A DNA stretch of 64,000 nucleotides from Rhytidiadelphus loreus (taxonomy: Eukaryota; Streptophyta; Bryopsida; Hypnales; Hylocomiaceae): positions 70,661,348 through 70,725,347 of the forward strand of contig OX344764.1 of NCBI GenBank assembly GCA_947034895.1, written 5' to 3'. How positions within the stretch are numbered: position 1 is the first letter of the stretch; each line of letters opens with the position of its first letter. Below, piece by piece: positions 47,995 through 58,983 of the stretch. Under the pieces are notes generated by a model. It ran no database searches. It saw only the letters and a list, made by a program, of their open reading frames with translations, and was not told the origin of the DNA. A program made the translations under genes and the position numbers.

Positions 47995-49292
47995 AGGTAT
48001 GTACACACTTGGCGTTTGCAAACACCATGTGTTAAAAGATAAAACTTCCGCAAAAGAAGGAAATAATATTTTTTTATGGAGGTCAGGTTCGGAACTGCTG
48101 TCAGAGTTTTTAAACTAGCTGCAGTTCACACATGACTCATACTTCTTCAACCACTACAGCCAAAGGTCACCCTCTGCAAAAAATTATTAAAATTTCAAAA
48201 TCTGAATGATTTTGAAAATTAACAAATCATCTTGCTAAATTCAAGGAAGATCAATCGTAAGGAAATTCTAAATCCTGGAAATGATGTGAACTCAATTTGT
48301 TGCCTTCACTAAATATTGAGTGGAGAGATTGTTTTTATAATAGTATCCATTTTTCATCATGAATCCTCAAAGGATATGGGACAATTTGAAGATGAGAGCT
48401 TGACCACTCATTGTCAAAACGCAAGAATTATGTTCAATGTAGAACTTTAGATCATAGTAGAGTAATTTTTTTTAAGGAATTTTAAACTAAGAAAAGTCGG
48501 TAAATCAAGCTAACTTTCATCTCCAAAAATCCGTTAAAGATTTAAAGCCTCCAATCAAAGGTTCTGGACAAAATTCAAAGAAGATATTTAAAAATGTCAA
48601 AAAAAATGTCCCTTTGATCCCCTCTCTGAATTTTGTCCCTAACTTTTGATTGGACGCTTGAAATCTCTAACGGATTTTTGTTGATGAAAGTTATCTTGGT
48701 TTTACAACTTTTCTTAGTCCAAAATGTCTTAAAAAAAATTACTCTACTATGACAAAATGAAATCTGAAGTTCTACATTGAACACAAATCTTGCTTTTGAC
48801 TTAACTAGGTATGAGTGATTTTCATATCCCATATGGGTTGTATTACCTCCCATCACCCCACTTGTATAAAGATATTGCCTATGCATCTTTGCAATCACAC
48901 ATTGGTAGAGGATTCCAAATACGCGCGAGGGGATTTTTGGAAAATTGCAATTTTTTTTGTTTTTCCAAGTGGTTTCTTTTTAATTTCTGCCTTGGGCAGC
49001 CAGTGCTTTTACGTTAATGGGGGGTCGAGAGCTCCATTTGGTAACAGCGGTCGTCAACTGCTGAAATCTTCATTTTTAGAAGATTACCAAGTTTTTGTTT
49101 AGCACTACTTTTGCAGTGGTGGGCCAACAATAAAGAAGTGATTAATGGTGTAGTAACGCTGTCAAGTCCATGCCACCTCGGCTGCCATGTAGGTTCGGTT
49201 GATATTTAAGCTCTCAGGTCTGAACGCCCTACGTTTTACAGGTGATTTAATGCCTTAACATCGCCACCATAAGGCCAAGTGTGCACATACCT
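47995..49292. mobile_element. 1298-bp element with AGGTATGT terminal inverted repeats
   Basis: The left end AGGTATGTACACACTTGGC and the right end, inverted, AGGTATGTGCACACTTGGC pair over about 22 bp. Copy 2 of the duplication lacks the segment between TGTGCCCTT and TGTTCATC. A long fold-back repeat lies in its centre. No clear target duplication was found. Confidence 0.65.
48432..48783. repeat. Long fold-back repeat, arms about 150 bp
   Basis: Left arm 48432-48580 and right arm about 48627-48783 are inverted copies with moderate divergence. Both hold TTCAATGTAGAACTT, AGTAGAGTAATTTTTTTT, AACTTTCATC and GGACAAAATTC. A transcript would form a long hairpin of the kind that yields small interfering RNAs. 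Confidence 0.78.
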
Positions 49293-49402
49293 TTGGTCTG
49301 CAGCACTACTGTTCATCGCTTTAAAGTTTTTGTCCTACTTTGACCTATCTAACAGTGAGACCCCACGGACGGGGCGAGGGGGGGTCGCCAGGACCTACTC
49401 TA

Positions 49403-49501
49403 AGATAAAAAGGCAAAAAGAGGGGGAGGGGGAGGGAAAAAAGGAAAAAAGAAGGGGAGAAGAAAGAAAAAAAAGAAAAAGAAGAAGAAGAAAAAGAAAA
49501 T
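49403..49501 (+). repeat. About 100-nt purine tract at the head of duplication copy 2
   Basis: It is the counterpart of the tract at 43567, again with GGGGGAGGGGGAGGG followed by AAGAAG runs. The local repeats differ between the two copies, consistent with slippage. Confidence 0.8.
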
Positions 49502-50518
49502 TGAGCTTTTAAATCAATCAACAATTAAAAACAAAACTTTAACATCAATACTTTAAAGAAGAGAATTTGACCTCTTGATTCATTATCAATCAAGAGTGTA
49601 AAGGCTTTGCACCCTTCATTTACTTATGTGTGCAAAGTAAAAGTTGAATAAAAGTAGAAATAAAAATACAATGTTAACATTTGTTCTAGTTTGTTTTGTA
49701 TATAACATTGAGATATCCCTAGTTGTGTGCTCATCAATCATTCTCTTTATACCATTGGAGAGCTTGGTTCGATGAAGGTTGTTCTAAAGTCGTATCATTA
49801 CTTTTGGAAGTATGATGGATTTGTGAACAATTTTCAAGACTATAAATTGAATTAAATCATGAAAAATAGAATATAGGAGTTTTTGATGTCATTCTTGGCG
49901 TCGCCAAAAAGATTTCAATGAGTAGAAATACACCAAAGTTGTTTTGCACTTTTGGTTCTTAAGTGTGAAAGTTAAGGGATTCCAATTGAATTTTGTTTCT
50001 ATAAATTTAATTTAATTACTCTTAAATTATTCTAAAAATTAAAAATTAAAAGAATACAAAGGTTAATAAGAGAAAACACCTAGACAAATGCACAATGCCA
50101 CACAAGTTGTTTAAGGGAGAAATCCCATTCCAAATCACACCTCCATTCTAGTAATGTAGACCGTTATCTTTCCGCACATGAGGAGATCATGAATAATGAT
50201 TAATTACAACACAGTTCCCCGTGCAGTTGTGGCACATTGTGATTGTTCTACAAGACTCCCAATATTGCAACCAACCCTTATGAATTTTGCAACCAACCTT
50301 TGGTTGAAAACAGGAAGGTCTATATGACCACAGTGGGAGGGATGGAGATCATCCACTCAAAAATTCATAGTAATTATTTTTGACAAATAAAAATCTGAAA
50401 AATTATAGAAACCTTCCAAACCTTATTCTGCACATTGGAAAATTTCCTCACTGACAAAACCCAACTTGCAGATATGTGGAATTGCTTAAGTGGTCAAAAA
50501 TGGGATTTCTCCCTTGTA

Positions 50519-51063
50519 AGGTAAACCAACCTATGACAGGTAGATTGCCTGGTTTGCCTTGTTGACATATTTAAAATTTTGAATTTTTTTTCCATATAAA
50601 GGCAAAAATGAAAAATTGGTAGAACAATTGAAATTTTATTTTTTTGACAAAGTATGAATTTGTTACAGATTTTTGAAGTGAACTGGCGAAATGGCTCAAA
50701 ACAGTCTCTAGACTATCCCACAACCATCAAAAACTATACCCATGGTGGTCATCAAACCACCCAATGCAGTTACAATATTTTCTAACATGGTTGAAATATT
50801 TTCTAACATAGACATGACATAAAGGAATAAAAATTAAAGTTAGTTCATGTAATGAATTACACTAGAAAAGGACGAGTTTCTAAAACAATCTCTAACATCT
50901 CCATCACCATCATACAAAACATTGATTTCAGTCATCAACCTACCTAATGAAGTTTTGCTTACATTAATTAGAAAAAACCAAGCACAGATTGGTGGAAAAC
51001 TGTAATGGATCATCTGATAGATGTCTATATTAGGCACTTGGCCTGTCATGGGCTGGTTTACCT
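50519..51063. mobile_element. 545-bp MITE with TA target duplication (Tc1/mariner-like)
   Basis: The ends are AGGTAAACCAACCTATGACAGG and the inverse of AGGTAAACCAGCCCATGACAGG. TA dinucleotides flank it at 50517-50518 and 51064-51065. The empty site CCTTATAAGTC is preserved in copy 1 near 44648. Inside are two diverged direct repeats of about 70 bp (from TCTCTAGACTATCCC and TCTCTAACATCTCC). No transposase is encoded. Confidence 0.85.
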
Positions 51064-51672
51064 TAAGTCCAACTTAAAAAAATTATATTGCTCTTTAAAT
51101 TTAAAAAAAAGAAGATAATAACAAAAAAATATTTGTATTTGAGAAGAAGAAAAGTTTTAAACTCAATTCATAAATGAATTTAATATTTTCTAAATAATTA
51201 AATAAATCTTTAACATGATTTTAAAATACGAAAATTAAGTATTCTAAAACAATGTTCAATGCATTGTATATAGTTCAATTTAATGGTAAATTTTCTTTCA
51301 TTATTATTATTATTATTATTATTATTAATTCTAAGTTAGGATATTTGAAAATTAAAATAAAACATCAAATTATTTAGCATTATTAAAGGAAATAAATAAA
51401 TAAAAATACATTAATACTTGATGTAGTAAGTGAAATTATCTAAAATGAAGTGAAAATAAATGAAATCATATAGTGAAGTGAAGGAAATATAAAATGATTG
51501 CAATAAAAGTTGTCATTTTATTTTTACAAAAGAAAACATGTGTTCAAATAGGAATATATAGAAATGAAAACCAATGCTTTGTAAAAAGCATCAATATCAC
51601 AACTACATTCTCTAAATCATTATAGTTTTACATATATGATAATTCTCTCTCTCTCTCTATATATATATTATA

Positions 51673-52625
51673 ATAATTCCTAAAGCTCTAAACTACGTTA
51701 TTTAACAACATAGCGATTTGAAGCAGCTCACTACAAATGGAGTTTATATTTTTTTCTTTGAAATTTTCACACAACATATGCCCAAGGAGTAACTTTAAGG
51801 CCCAACAATTCTCATAACTCTTGACTACATAGTTAAAAAATTATTGTGTAATATATCATTTTTAGCAATCAGCGGCAATTTAGGCAACAAAAAAAACTTC
51901 TTCAAAAATCATTGTTTTAAGAAATAAAAAATTGGAATTATTTTTCTAGATTTATATGTACGTGAAAAGATTTGAATCATTCCATTTTGATTAATGAGAT
52001 GAAAGTTATGAGGAGTTTTAGTTTGTAGGTAGTTTGTGTGGAGTTATGAGAATTTTTACTTTAAGATAAACTTTCAAGTCCTTTATTTTACTCAATTTTC
52101 AATGTTTTTTGAAGAAATAAAAACACTAGGTGTAGATTGTTTATTACAACATTACAACCATTGGGATTGGAATTCTTCAATTTCATAACTAAATTGTTAA
52201 CAATTTTGTATTTTGAATCATTTTCTACTTCTTTCTACTTACTATTTTTTTCCTATATGTTGTACAATTCCAAATGATTAGAAAATTTCCAAGCATGTAG
52301 CCATCTTGCCTTGAAGAATGAATCCAAATAAGCACCACCATTTGAGACATTTTTTCATACAAATGTGACCTTGTGAAGTGCAGCTGCCTTGCTTTTTGCA
52401 AGGCCCCCAAAAGGATTTCTGTCACTTCAAATGCTAATATTTTGCAATCTACATGGTGGAACTTCTTCAAATTTTTTCTACATCTTCTCAAACCAGCAAG
52501 TTAGAATATCCTATAGTTATATATGTTCAAAAATGTTTGTTTTTATAAAAGTTGATACTTGTACTAAAAATGGCAGTTTGGGAGTGGTTTTGATGAAAAC
52601 TTAGTCAAAAACCTTCATGGGTTAA
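51673..52625. mobile_element. TTAA-type element in copy 2, uninterrupted
   Basis: The left end ATAATTCCTAAAGCTC corresponds to TTAATTCC in copy 1. The right end is CCTTCATGGGTTAA. The subterminal AAATGGCAGTTTGGGAG and GCTCACTACAAATGGAG match other family members. It serves as the empty-site reference for the insertions in copy 1. Confidence 0.65.
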
Positions 52626-52961
52626 ATGAAATACAAATTAATTTTAACGTGAATGCATATGAAAGAATCTGATGCAAATTGAAGGAATCTTGATTGAAAT
52701 TGTGCTCTCTTGCAAAAGAATCTGATGGTTGAAACATGAGGTGCAAAGGAAATTGTGAAGATCCAGAGTTTGCAAATGGTAGCTTTCATCTGTGCTTCAA
52801 ATCTCAGGTACAAATACATAAACTTAAGTCCACCAATTTTGAGCTTATTGCTGTGCCCTTCGTTTGGAAATCAAATTGTTGAGTCTTGTCTCCTGTTCAT
52901 CACTTTAACGTAATTGGCCTACTTTGGCCTATTTGAGAGTGAGACCCCACGGGGGGGCCTC

Positions 52962-53206
52962 GGCACTAAGTCCCTATCGGATTTAAGCTTGCCCTGTCCA
53001 TAGGCAACACTGAATTTTTTTATTTTTTACACAATTTAAAAAAATAAATTCTGAACTCATATTTGCAATCAGAGGCCCCCAATTACTTCAAGGGAATGCA
53101 GAAATTCCGAAAAATCGGTTCAATACAAGGGGCTCCTTTTATATTTTTTGGGTGGGTAGGCATGACCTGCCCAGCGTTTCCTTAAATTCGACGGGGACTT
53201 AGTGCC
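52962..53206. mobile_element. 245-bp MITE with GGCACTAAGTCCC terminal repeats
   Basis: The left end GGCACTAAGTCCCTATCGG then ATTTAAG pairs with the inverse right end GGCACTAAGTCCCCGTCG then AATTTAAGG. It lies immediately after the end of the tandem duplication. No target duplication could be fixed. Confidence 0.65.
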
Positions 53207-53236
53207 AAAAGGGGGCAGGTAAGCTCCAAAACTTGC

Positions 53237-54046
53237 CTAACCCCTAATGCCTAAGCCTTTCCAAGTGTGTTTTTCCCATGAAAAAAGAGCATGGGCTTAT
53301 AGTTATCCCCATTAAGGGAAATTGATTTTTTTTCAAAATCTAACCGTAGGATTTTTAAAGAGTTTGCTTATTAGTATGCACACCAATTTTGAGTGCAAAA
53401 TTGCATAAGAATTGTGAGATTATAACAAGAGAAATGTATGTTTTCTATTTTTAATATGTTGTTCCTCCCCACAATGTTTCAGAAATTTGCACAATAAATG
53501 TTTTTTGGGATTGGAGGTGACATGAACAACTACAAATTGAGTTAGCACACTAAAATGCCCTTTCAAAAAACTTAATATCACTTGAAAAGCTATTAAACTC
53601 ATTACACAATCCACCTTGCAATTGTTGAGATGCAATTTTCTTTTATAAGTATAAATCATAAATACCTCCAAATCAACACTTGCTTGTTTAAATTTTCAAT
53701 GGTGAAGATTATGAAAACACTTTACTCTTTCCATTGGAATCATTTTCAAAGCAAATGGATAAGTACAAGTTTTTAGATCTAAAATCAAGTGAAACTGCTC
53801 AAAGTTGGAAAATGAAGTAAAATTAGCAAACTTTACTCTTCCACTAATGGACATATATAGCTTTGGAGACCTCTCAACAATCAAATATGTACCTTTTTCA
53901 GTGAAAAATGAAAGTTTTCAATAATTAACCCTAAAAACTGTCCAATTTTTTTTTTAAACTAGTCAAACAAATTTAACTACCCACTGCAAAATGAGCCTGA
54001 AATTTTAAATCGACCAGATTTGGTCGCCCAGGCATTTAGGGGTTAA
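53237..54046. mobile_element. TTAA-type element, third subfamily, inverted relative to 35346
   Basis: The left end CTAACCCCTAATGCCTAAGCC continues as the reverse complement of 36225-36280. The right end is GGCATTTAGGGGTTAA at 54031-54046. The left flank has CTAA, a one-base change from TTAA. Confidence 0.6.
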
Positions 54047-55057
54047 CTATTTTTGAATCCTTTTTAACCCTCAAATCCTTTCTTGAAATTTTGAACATTT
54101 TTGCTTCTATCTTTGTTTAATTATATCATTTACCTCAATTTCATTAAATTGGTTGTCAAGGAAGGACTTTATTGAAGATTCAAAAGCATTGCTTTGGACA
54201 AATGAGAAATCGTTTGGTCAAATCATTGTTTTGAAGCACTTTGTTTGTCATCCGGAATTATAAGAAGTTTGGGGTACTTAGAAGTTAACCATTTTAAACT
54301 TTCTCTTCAATGGTGACAATAAAGAATTCATCATGTAGTCATTTTTTGGATCAAAATTGGTTTTCCAACCTTTAGATGGATTTCATTGTCATCACTAAAG
54401 AGAAAGTTAAGAATAGTAATGAACAAAAATTATTTTTAAAATTTTGTGAAATTTCATATAGAAAAACTAATAGTGGGCCAATACAGGTCCAAAATCACAA
54501 AACCTAACTACATGAAGTAAGAAGGAAATATTCTAGCACAACTTACCATATATTCTTTAAAATGAATGGAATGAAATGAAATATGGAGATGTATTTGTCT
54601 ACTCTTATTAATTAACTTCTAAGTGCTTCAAAGTTAGAATATATCCCTTACTTGCATGTAAACCATTCATCTCAAAACTCTTGGACTAGAATAGATAGGG
54701 GACACAAATTATCAAAGAACACATTTAGTCATGGGATGATTTGGATTTGGATTTTGGTACCTACTTTTACTAGTACCATACATTATATTCTACTAATCTT
54801 TCTATTTTTATGAAAGTGAATCAGTTGTTGATCCTATTCCAAATGGATTTATCTATTGATAGGCCTAAATTAGCAATTTCAATACCATGAAACCATCAAT
54901 TTTTAGATAAAATCTATGGTGAAATACTATTTCACTTTTGCCTCATGGATATGTATGTTTATCGATACACACAACTAAATATGTATTCACCACAAGTAGA
55001 TGATTATTTAGTGGTATTTACTTGCAATGAACTCATCTAAACCTCCTTACTTCCTAA
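54047..55057. other. AT-rich intergenic DNA, no gene seen
   Basis: No coding or repeat signature was recognised. Confidence 0.45.
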
Positions 55058-55207
55058 CACTAGTAGAAAATCTGAAATTTTTGTCATTTTGGACGCGTTG
55101 TTTTGGACAAAATCTAAGAGAAATTTGTTGTTTTCTACAGATTTCTGTTAGATTTTGTCCAAAACAACACGTCCAAAATGACAAAAATTTCAGATTTTCT
55201 AGTAGTG
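55058..55207. mobile_element. 150-bp CACTA-type fold-back MITE with TAA target duplication
   Basis: It begins CACTAGTAGAAAATCTG and ends CAGATTTTCTAGTAGTG. Arms of about 67 bp (55058-55124 and 55139-55207) match with very few differences. TAA flanks both sides (55055-55057 and 55208-55210). The near-perfect pairing indicates recent origin. A reading frame running through it on either strand is a by-product of the palindrome. Confidence 0.88.
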
Positions 55208-55916
55208 TAATGACCCAAGGGGGGTGTACTTTCAAAATTGCCAAGAACTTCAACAATTTGTTTGCTCATTTTTTCTTGAGATTGGATAGAATGCAACTAG
55301 AAGATCTTGTAGTTTACATTGAGAATATAGATTCAGATTATTTGACTACACAATTTAGTAGATATGTCAGTTTAAAGTTTTATTTGGATCAATGAAAAAA
55401 TAGGGCAACGCCCTTTGAAGGAGCATATCTTAGTAAGATTATTTTGAAATGATGACATTCTTGTGCTTAGTGAAAGACAAGAAGGTTGAAAATTCTCATG
55501 TAAGATTTCACAACATTTTGGTCATTTTGCAATTTTGGATGGAGCTTGTAAAGCATGGTGGTCACTAAAATGAGATAGTAGTGTTTGTAAGAAAAACAAG
55601 AATGTGCAAACTTGTCTTCTTCTTGGACTCCTAGGATTTGCCTTTTTTGAGGTGGGCAACAATTGCATTGGTTAGTTGACTTTTCAATCCATGTCCAAAG
55701 TCCACTATTAAAAAACATGAGTTGTGAACTACATTGCACTCAACTTTGAAACTACCACCATTGGATTCATAACCTAATATATTTTTAGAAATATTTTTTA
55801 TTAAAAGAACTCAAAATTTGAGAATGGGATACTAAAAAAAATGGGGGCACCAACTAGAAAATGGTCACTTGGGTCATTAGAGCTTAAAGGGCAAGTCTTA
55901 TAATCATGCCTTAACC

Positions 55917-55970
55917 CTTAAAGGACCGTCACTATACTTTCACCAAAACTGCTCCAAAACTGCCATTTCT
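55917..55970. mobile_element. Truncated end of a TTAA-type element
   Basis: TTAACCCTTAAAGGACCGTC continues to CTGCCATTTCTAG exactly as at 34329, then stops where the duplicated segment starting at 55971 begins. It is the remnant left by a nested insertion. Confidence 0.6.
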
Positions 55971-56204
55971 AGCAACGATGCTGGCGTGCGAGCTTGAAGC
56001 CGTGAGCCTGTGAGCGTGGAGCGTGGACCCTGTGAGCCTAGAGCCTAGAACAAAAAAATTCCCATTTTTATACCAAAAAAATCAAAAAGTTGAATTTTAT
56101 TTGCTATTAATGATAAATTTGGGACTAATAATCACGTATCCTATTACCGTGGATTAGTAAATATTTTATGTGGTGTTCGAATTCTTTGTAGTACAAATAA
56201 TCCA

Positions 56205-56680
56205 CCTGATAGTGAGACCGACAGTCATTTCTTATAAAGGCTAATGTTTAGGATAACATGAGCTTTTAATAAAATAGGGAAGTGTGGTGGTGACCACCAA
56301 GGTGACCAAGGCGGTTTAGGGAAAAATATAGAAAAAGGATGAGGGTCAATTTGACATTGGGAGTCATTTCTTATTGAAGCTAAGGGTTAGGGGAAACCTT
56401 AGCGTCCAAAAAAAATAGAAAAGTGGATTGGTGCCCACGGTGTCGTCTACAAAAATATAGAGAAAGAAAGGAGGGGTCAAGTTGAGACCAGGAGTCATTT
56501 CTCGTTGAGGCTAAGGTTTAGGAGAAACCTTATTCCAAAAAGAAATTAGAAAAGTGAGGTGGTGCCTGCAGTGTTGTCCAAAAATATATAGAAAAAGAAA
56601 GGATGGTTAAGTTGAGAGTGGGAGTCATTTCTCATTGACGCTAAGGGTTTAGGGTTTAGGGTCTAAACGGTCTTGTAGTG
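56205..56680. repeat. Tandem array of about 120-145-bp units, four copies
   Basis: GGGAGTCATTTCTCATTGAGG followed by CTAAGGTTTAGG recurs near 56222, 56361, 56491 and 56611, each with an ATATAGAAAAAGAAAGGA spacer. Copy 2 of the segment has only one unit (near 61120). Confidence 0.78.
56648..56661 (+). repeat. Short interstitial plant telomere motif (TTTAGGG)2
   Basis: Two perfect TTTAGGG units follow an AAGGG. The paired segment has the same two units at 61148-61161. Too short to mark an old chromosome end on its own; it resembles a telo-box. Confidence 0.6.
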
Positions 56681-57514
56681 GCGTGTTCCAGAATGCCAAT
56701 CATTGTGGAACACATGGATAGGAACTTGGAACATTGGACTTCTATATTTTTAGCACTCATAAGTACTTATCTCTCACGTATTAGCATTGTTGCGTGCAAC
56801 ATATTCCATACCGGTTGTAGTTGGCTACATGAGATGCTATAAAATGATTGAGTTCAAATTAGCATACATCTACAAAACCAATGGGAAATCAACTATCACA
56901 ATTCAGTGCATTGATTGGGCCATGATAATTAATTGTGATTGGAGCTTTCCATTTGCCATGTAGTTTTAACATGGTAAAATATACATAATTCAAATCAATG
57001 TCATCATCATACAAATACAGCCATATGTTTGTCATTATTGAATAGATTGTTAGAGTGACATTATTATTTTAAATCATAGTGGTAGGCATGTCGTCACTAA
57101 CATCTTCAAGTGCATTCCTTCATCTCATTTTATTGGATTTATAAATAACTAGGAGGTGCATTTTATGGGTTTCATTAGGGTAATGGATTGGCCAATTTTG
57201 ATATTTTGGAAGACCTTTTAGAAAATAAAATAAATAAATAATAAAACATGGCCTGGATCTCAAAAGAAAAATGAAGAAAAGGTGGGCAATGGAGGGCCAT
57301 AATGAAGAATAAAAGTGGACCTTAAGAATGGAGAGTATTACGGAAAAAAGGGACAAAATGGATACCTAACCAGAAATGGAAATGGAAATGGAAATTAAAT
57401 GATCAAATTATGCATTAAATTATTTCAATTGTAATATATAAAAATGAATGCATTATAATTGAAGTATCTTGGAAAATTTGGCCATGCCTATTCTAGAAGT
57501 GTGATCATTCCAGC

Positions 57515-57793
57515 TCAAACTAGTAGTAGCTTCAACTCATTGAAGCTATAACTTGGTGCATGAATGAAATTATCTTTGTTGACATCCATCTTGCAAAAGT
57601 ACCTGTACAAATAGTACAAGCGTTTGCAATTCACGTACTGTTGTCGACCTCCAATAACGGAAATTGCCATATTCACGAAGTTTGGGTATGTGCACGTTGG
57701 GAATTGGCCCACTGTAACTCGATATGCATTTTTGTTAGGCTTTGACTGTATCTCTAACTCCACTATTGCACCAAGGCCTGGGAAAGGGAGCAA
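57515..57793 (-). pseudogene. Transposase-like C-terminal fragment, SWIM-like zinc finger with lost ligands (copy 1)
   Basis: The minus-strand frame reads LPFPGLGAIVELEIQSKPNK, then AYRVTVGQFPTCTYPNF, then YVNCKRLYYLYRYFCKM and FIHAPSYSFNELKLLLV. The CxC...CxH ligand pattern of SWIM zinc fingers is recognisable only by comparison with copy 2. Here the second Cys is Tyr (TGC to TAC) and the His is Arg (CAC to CGC). It also ends early at TGA where copy 2 has CGA. SWIM fingers occur in MULE-type transposases and FAR1-like proteins. The upstream part of the protein is missing, so this is a non-functional remnant. Confidence 0.6.
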
Positions 57794-58599
57794 TATTACT
57801 CTTAGAATTTGCCCTCACATTACCTACACTTTTCCACTTGTTTCGTTGTTCTGTAGTAGGTGCGTTTGCAATCCTTCAAATGGCTCTACTGTTCCTCACA
57901 GTTGGATACACATTTGTGTTTTTCGACGGAGGGTGGTCAAAGTCAAAGCCGTCAAATAGAGCAGGTTTGAAAATCTTTGACATGTTGAACAATTGACGTG
58001 GCGACAATTTTTAGTTTTTAATATTCGGTTAAACATTGTTATGTGTACCTCCTTTAAAAATTAAGTTTTCAAAATAATCGTTTGAGTCCTTGGATAATGT
58101 TCATTCTTAGGATTGCTCCCGCACGGCGGAGCTTTGACCTTTTAAATTCTGGAAATGGGTATTTTAAAAAGTTATAATTTCTTGATTCTTTCGTGTTGCC
58201 TAGGGTAGCCCCCGCACGGTAAAGCTTTGACCTTCTAGGGTTAAAATTTGCCTTTGAAGAACCATTGAAACCTGGGGTTGCCCCTGCACGACGAAGCCTT
58301 GACTTTAAAAATAAGAATCAATGGAATAATATTCTTTGGGGACTTATTTAAAGTCTATGTTCCTTTGAATTCTTTCTCTTTTGCTTGTGCACATGGTGGA
58401 GGTATTTGGCTTCCCAAACTTTCCGTTTGTTTCTTTATTTGTTTAGATTGTTAGGTTTTATCTTTATCTTAAAAAATTCATAAAAATTAAATTAACATAG
58501 TTCTTTCTCATTTCCATTGAAATCATAAAAGATTATTTTTCTGTATTGTTAGTTTTCTAAGTTAGTTATTATTTCTAAAAATGTGCTTGATTTTTTAGA

Positions 58600-58960
58600 A
58601 TTTCCAAAAATTAGGCTATTAAGGAAAACTCAGTTTTCAGTTGAAAAGGGGCAGAATCAGCACGAAGTAGAACCAGACTGACGGGAACCAGACTGACGGG
58701 AATTGAGGAGGACGAACGGAGCTGAGGAAGACGGACGAAAACCAGACGGGGAAGGAGCGGCGACTAGTAGGAAGACGACACGTGGCGGAGTGTGAGAAAA
58801 GGGGCCGGGCAACGAGCCTTTGGAGAAGTGACAGTGAGTGCAGTGTTCATGCAACCAACTTCAGCAACCATCAAAAGAAGCCAGATCGAACCATTGAATC
58901 TAGAACTAACATTCAATAAGTACTTGAAACCCAAATCTCACATCTGATTGCTAACAGAAG
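58600..58960. other. GC-richer stretch upstream of dispersed repeat copy c
   Basis: Between about 58640 and 58850 the composition is balanced to GC-rich, with a direct duplication of AACCAGACTGACGGG and a GACACGTGGCG box (CACGTG core of a G-box). It may be promoter DNA for the transcript implied by the TATA box at 58977. No frame with coding character was found. Confidence 0.4.
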
Positions 58961-58976
58961 GTTGAAAAATTGAAAT

Positions 58977-58983
58977 TATATAA
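58977..58983 (+). promoter_or_regulatory. Possible TATA box of dispersed repeat copy c
   Basis: TATATAA precedes GGTTGGCCG, with a CACGTG-containing region about 200 bp upstream and the exon-like ATG 630 bp downstream. Confidence 0.35.

Larger units (their letters stand above)
43547..49383. repeat. Tandem segmental duplication, copy 1
   Basis: Copy 1 runs from GCCGCCGGGACCTACTC to GTGAGACCCCACGG and is followed directly by copy 2, which starts GTCGCCAGGACCTACTC. The copies stay collinear throughout, for example TTGCACCCTTCATTTACTTA, CACAATGCCACACAAG, TCATATAGTG and ACATGAGGTGCAAAG. Copy 1 has gained three insertions: 45585-45829, 45983-47321 and 47995-49292. Removing them leaves about 2955 bp. 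Confidence 0.92.
49384..52957. repeat. Tandem segmental duplication, copy 2
   Basis: This is the head-to-tail partner of 43547-49383, ending at GTGAGACCCCACGGGGG. It has gained one insertion (50519-51063). Removing it leaves about 3029 bp, close to the 2955 bp of copy 1. The purine tract at its head is at 49403-49501. Confidence 0.92.
55971..58008. repeat. Duplicated transposon-end segment with SWIM-like remnant, copy 1
   Basis: It is shared with 60878-62334 from AGCAACGATGCT to TTGACGTGGCGACA. It contains a GTGAGCCTGTGAGCGTGG and CCTATTACCGTGG terminal-repeat region like that at 14516, a tandem array, and the C-terminal part of a decayed transposase-like frame on the minus strand. It is about 580 bp longer than copy 2, largely from the tandem array and a segment near 57050-57160. 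Confidence 0.85.

Noticed and set aside
55027..55395. 122-codon frame through the CACTA hairpin
   Set aside because: The repeated FWTRCFGQNL / FCPKQHVQNDKNF-type halves are just the two arms of the inverted repeat.
57560..57996. Plus-strand frames conserved between 57560-57996 and 61900-62327
   Set aside because: Conservation reflects the duplicated DNA. The minus strand carries the SWIM-like frame, so the plus-strand peptides are shadows.
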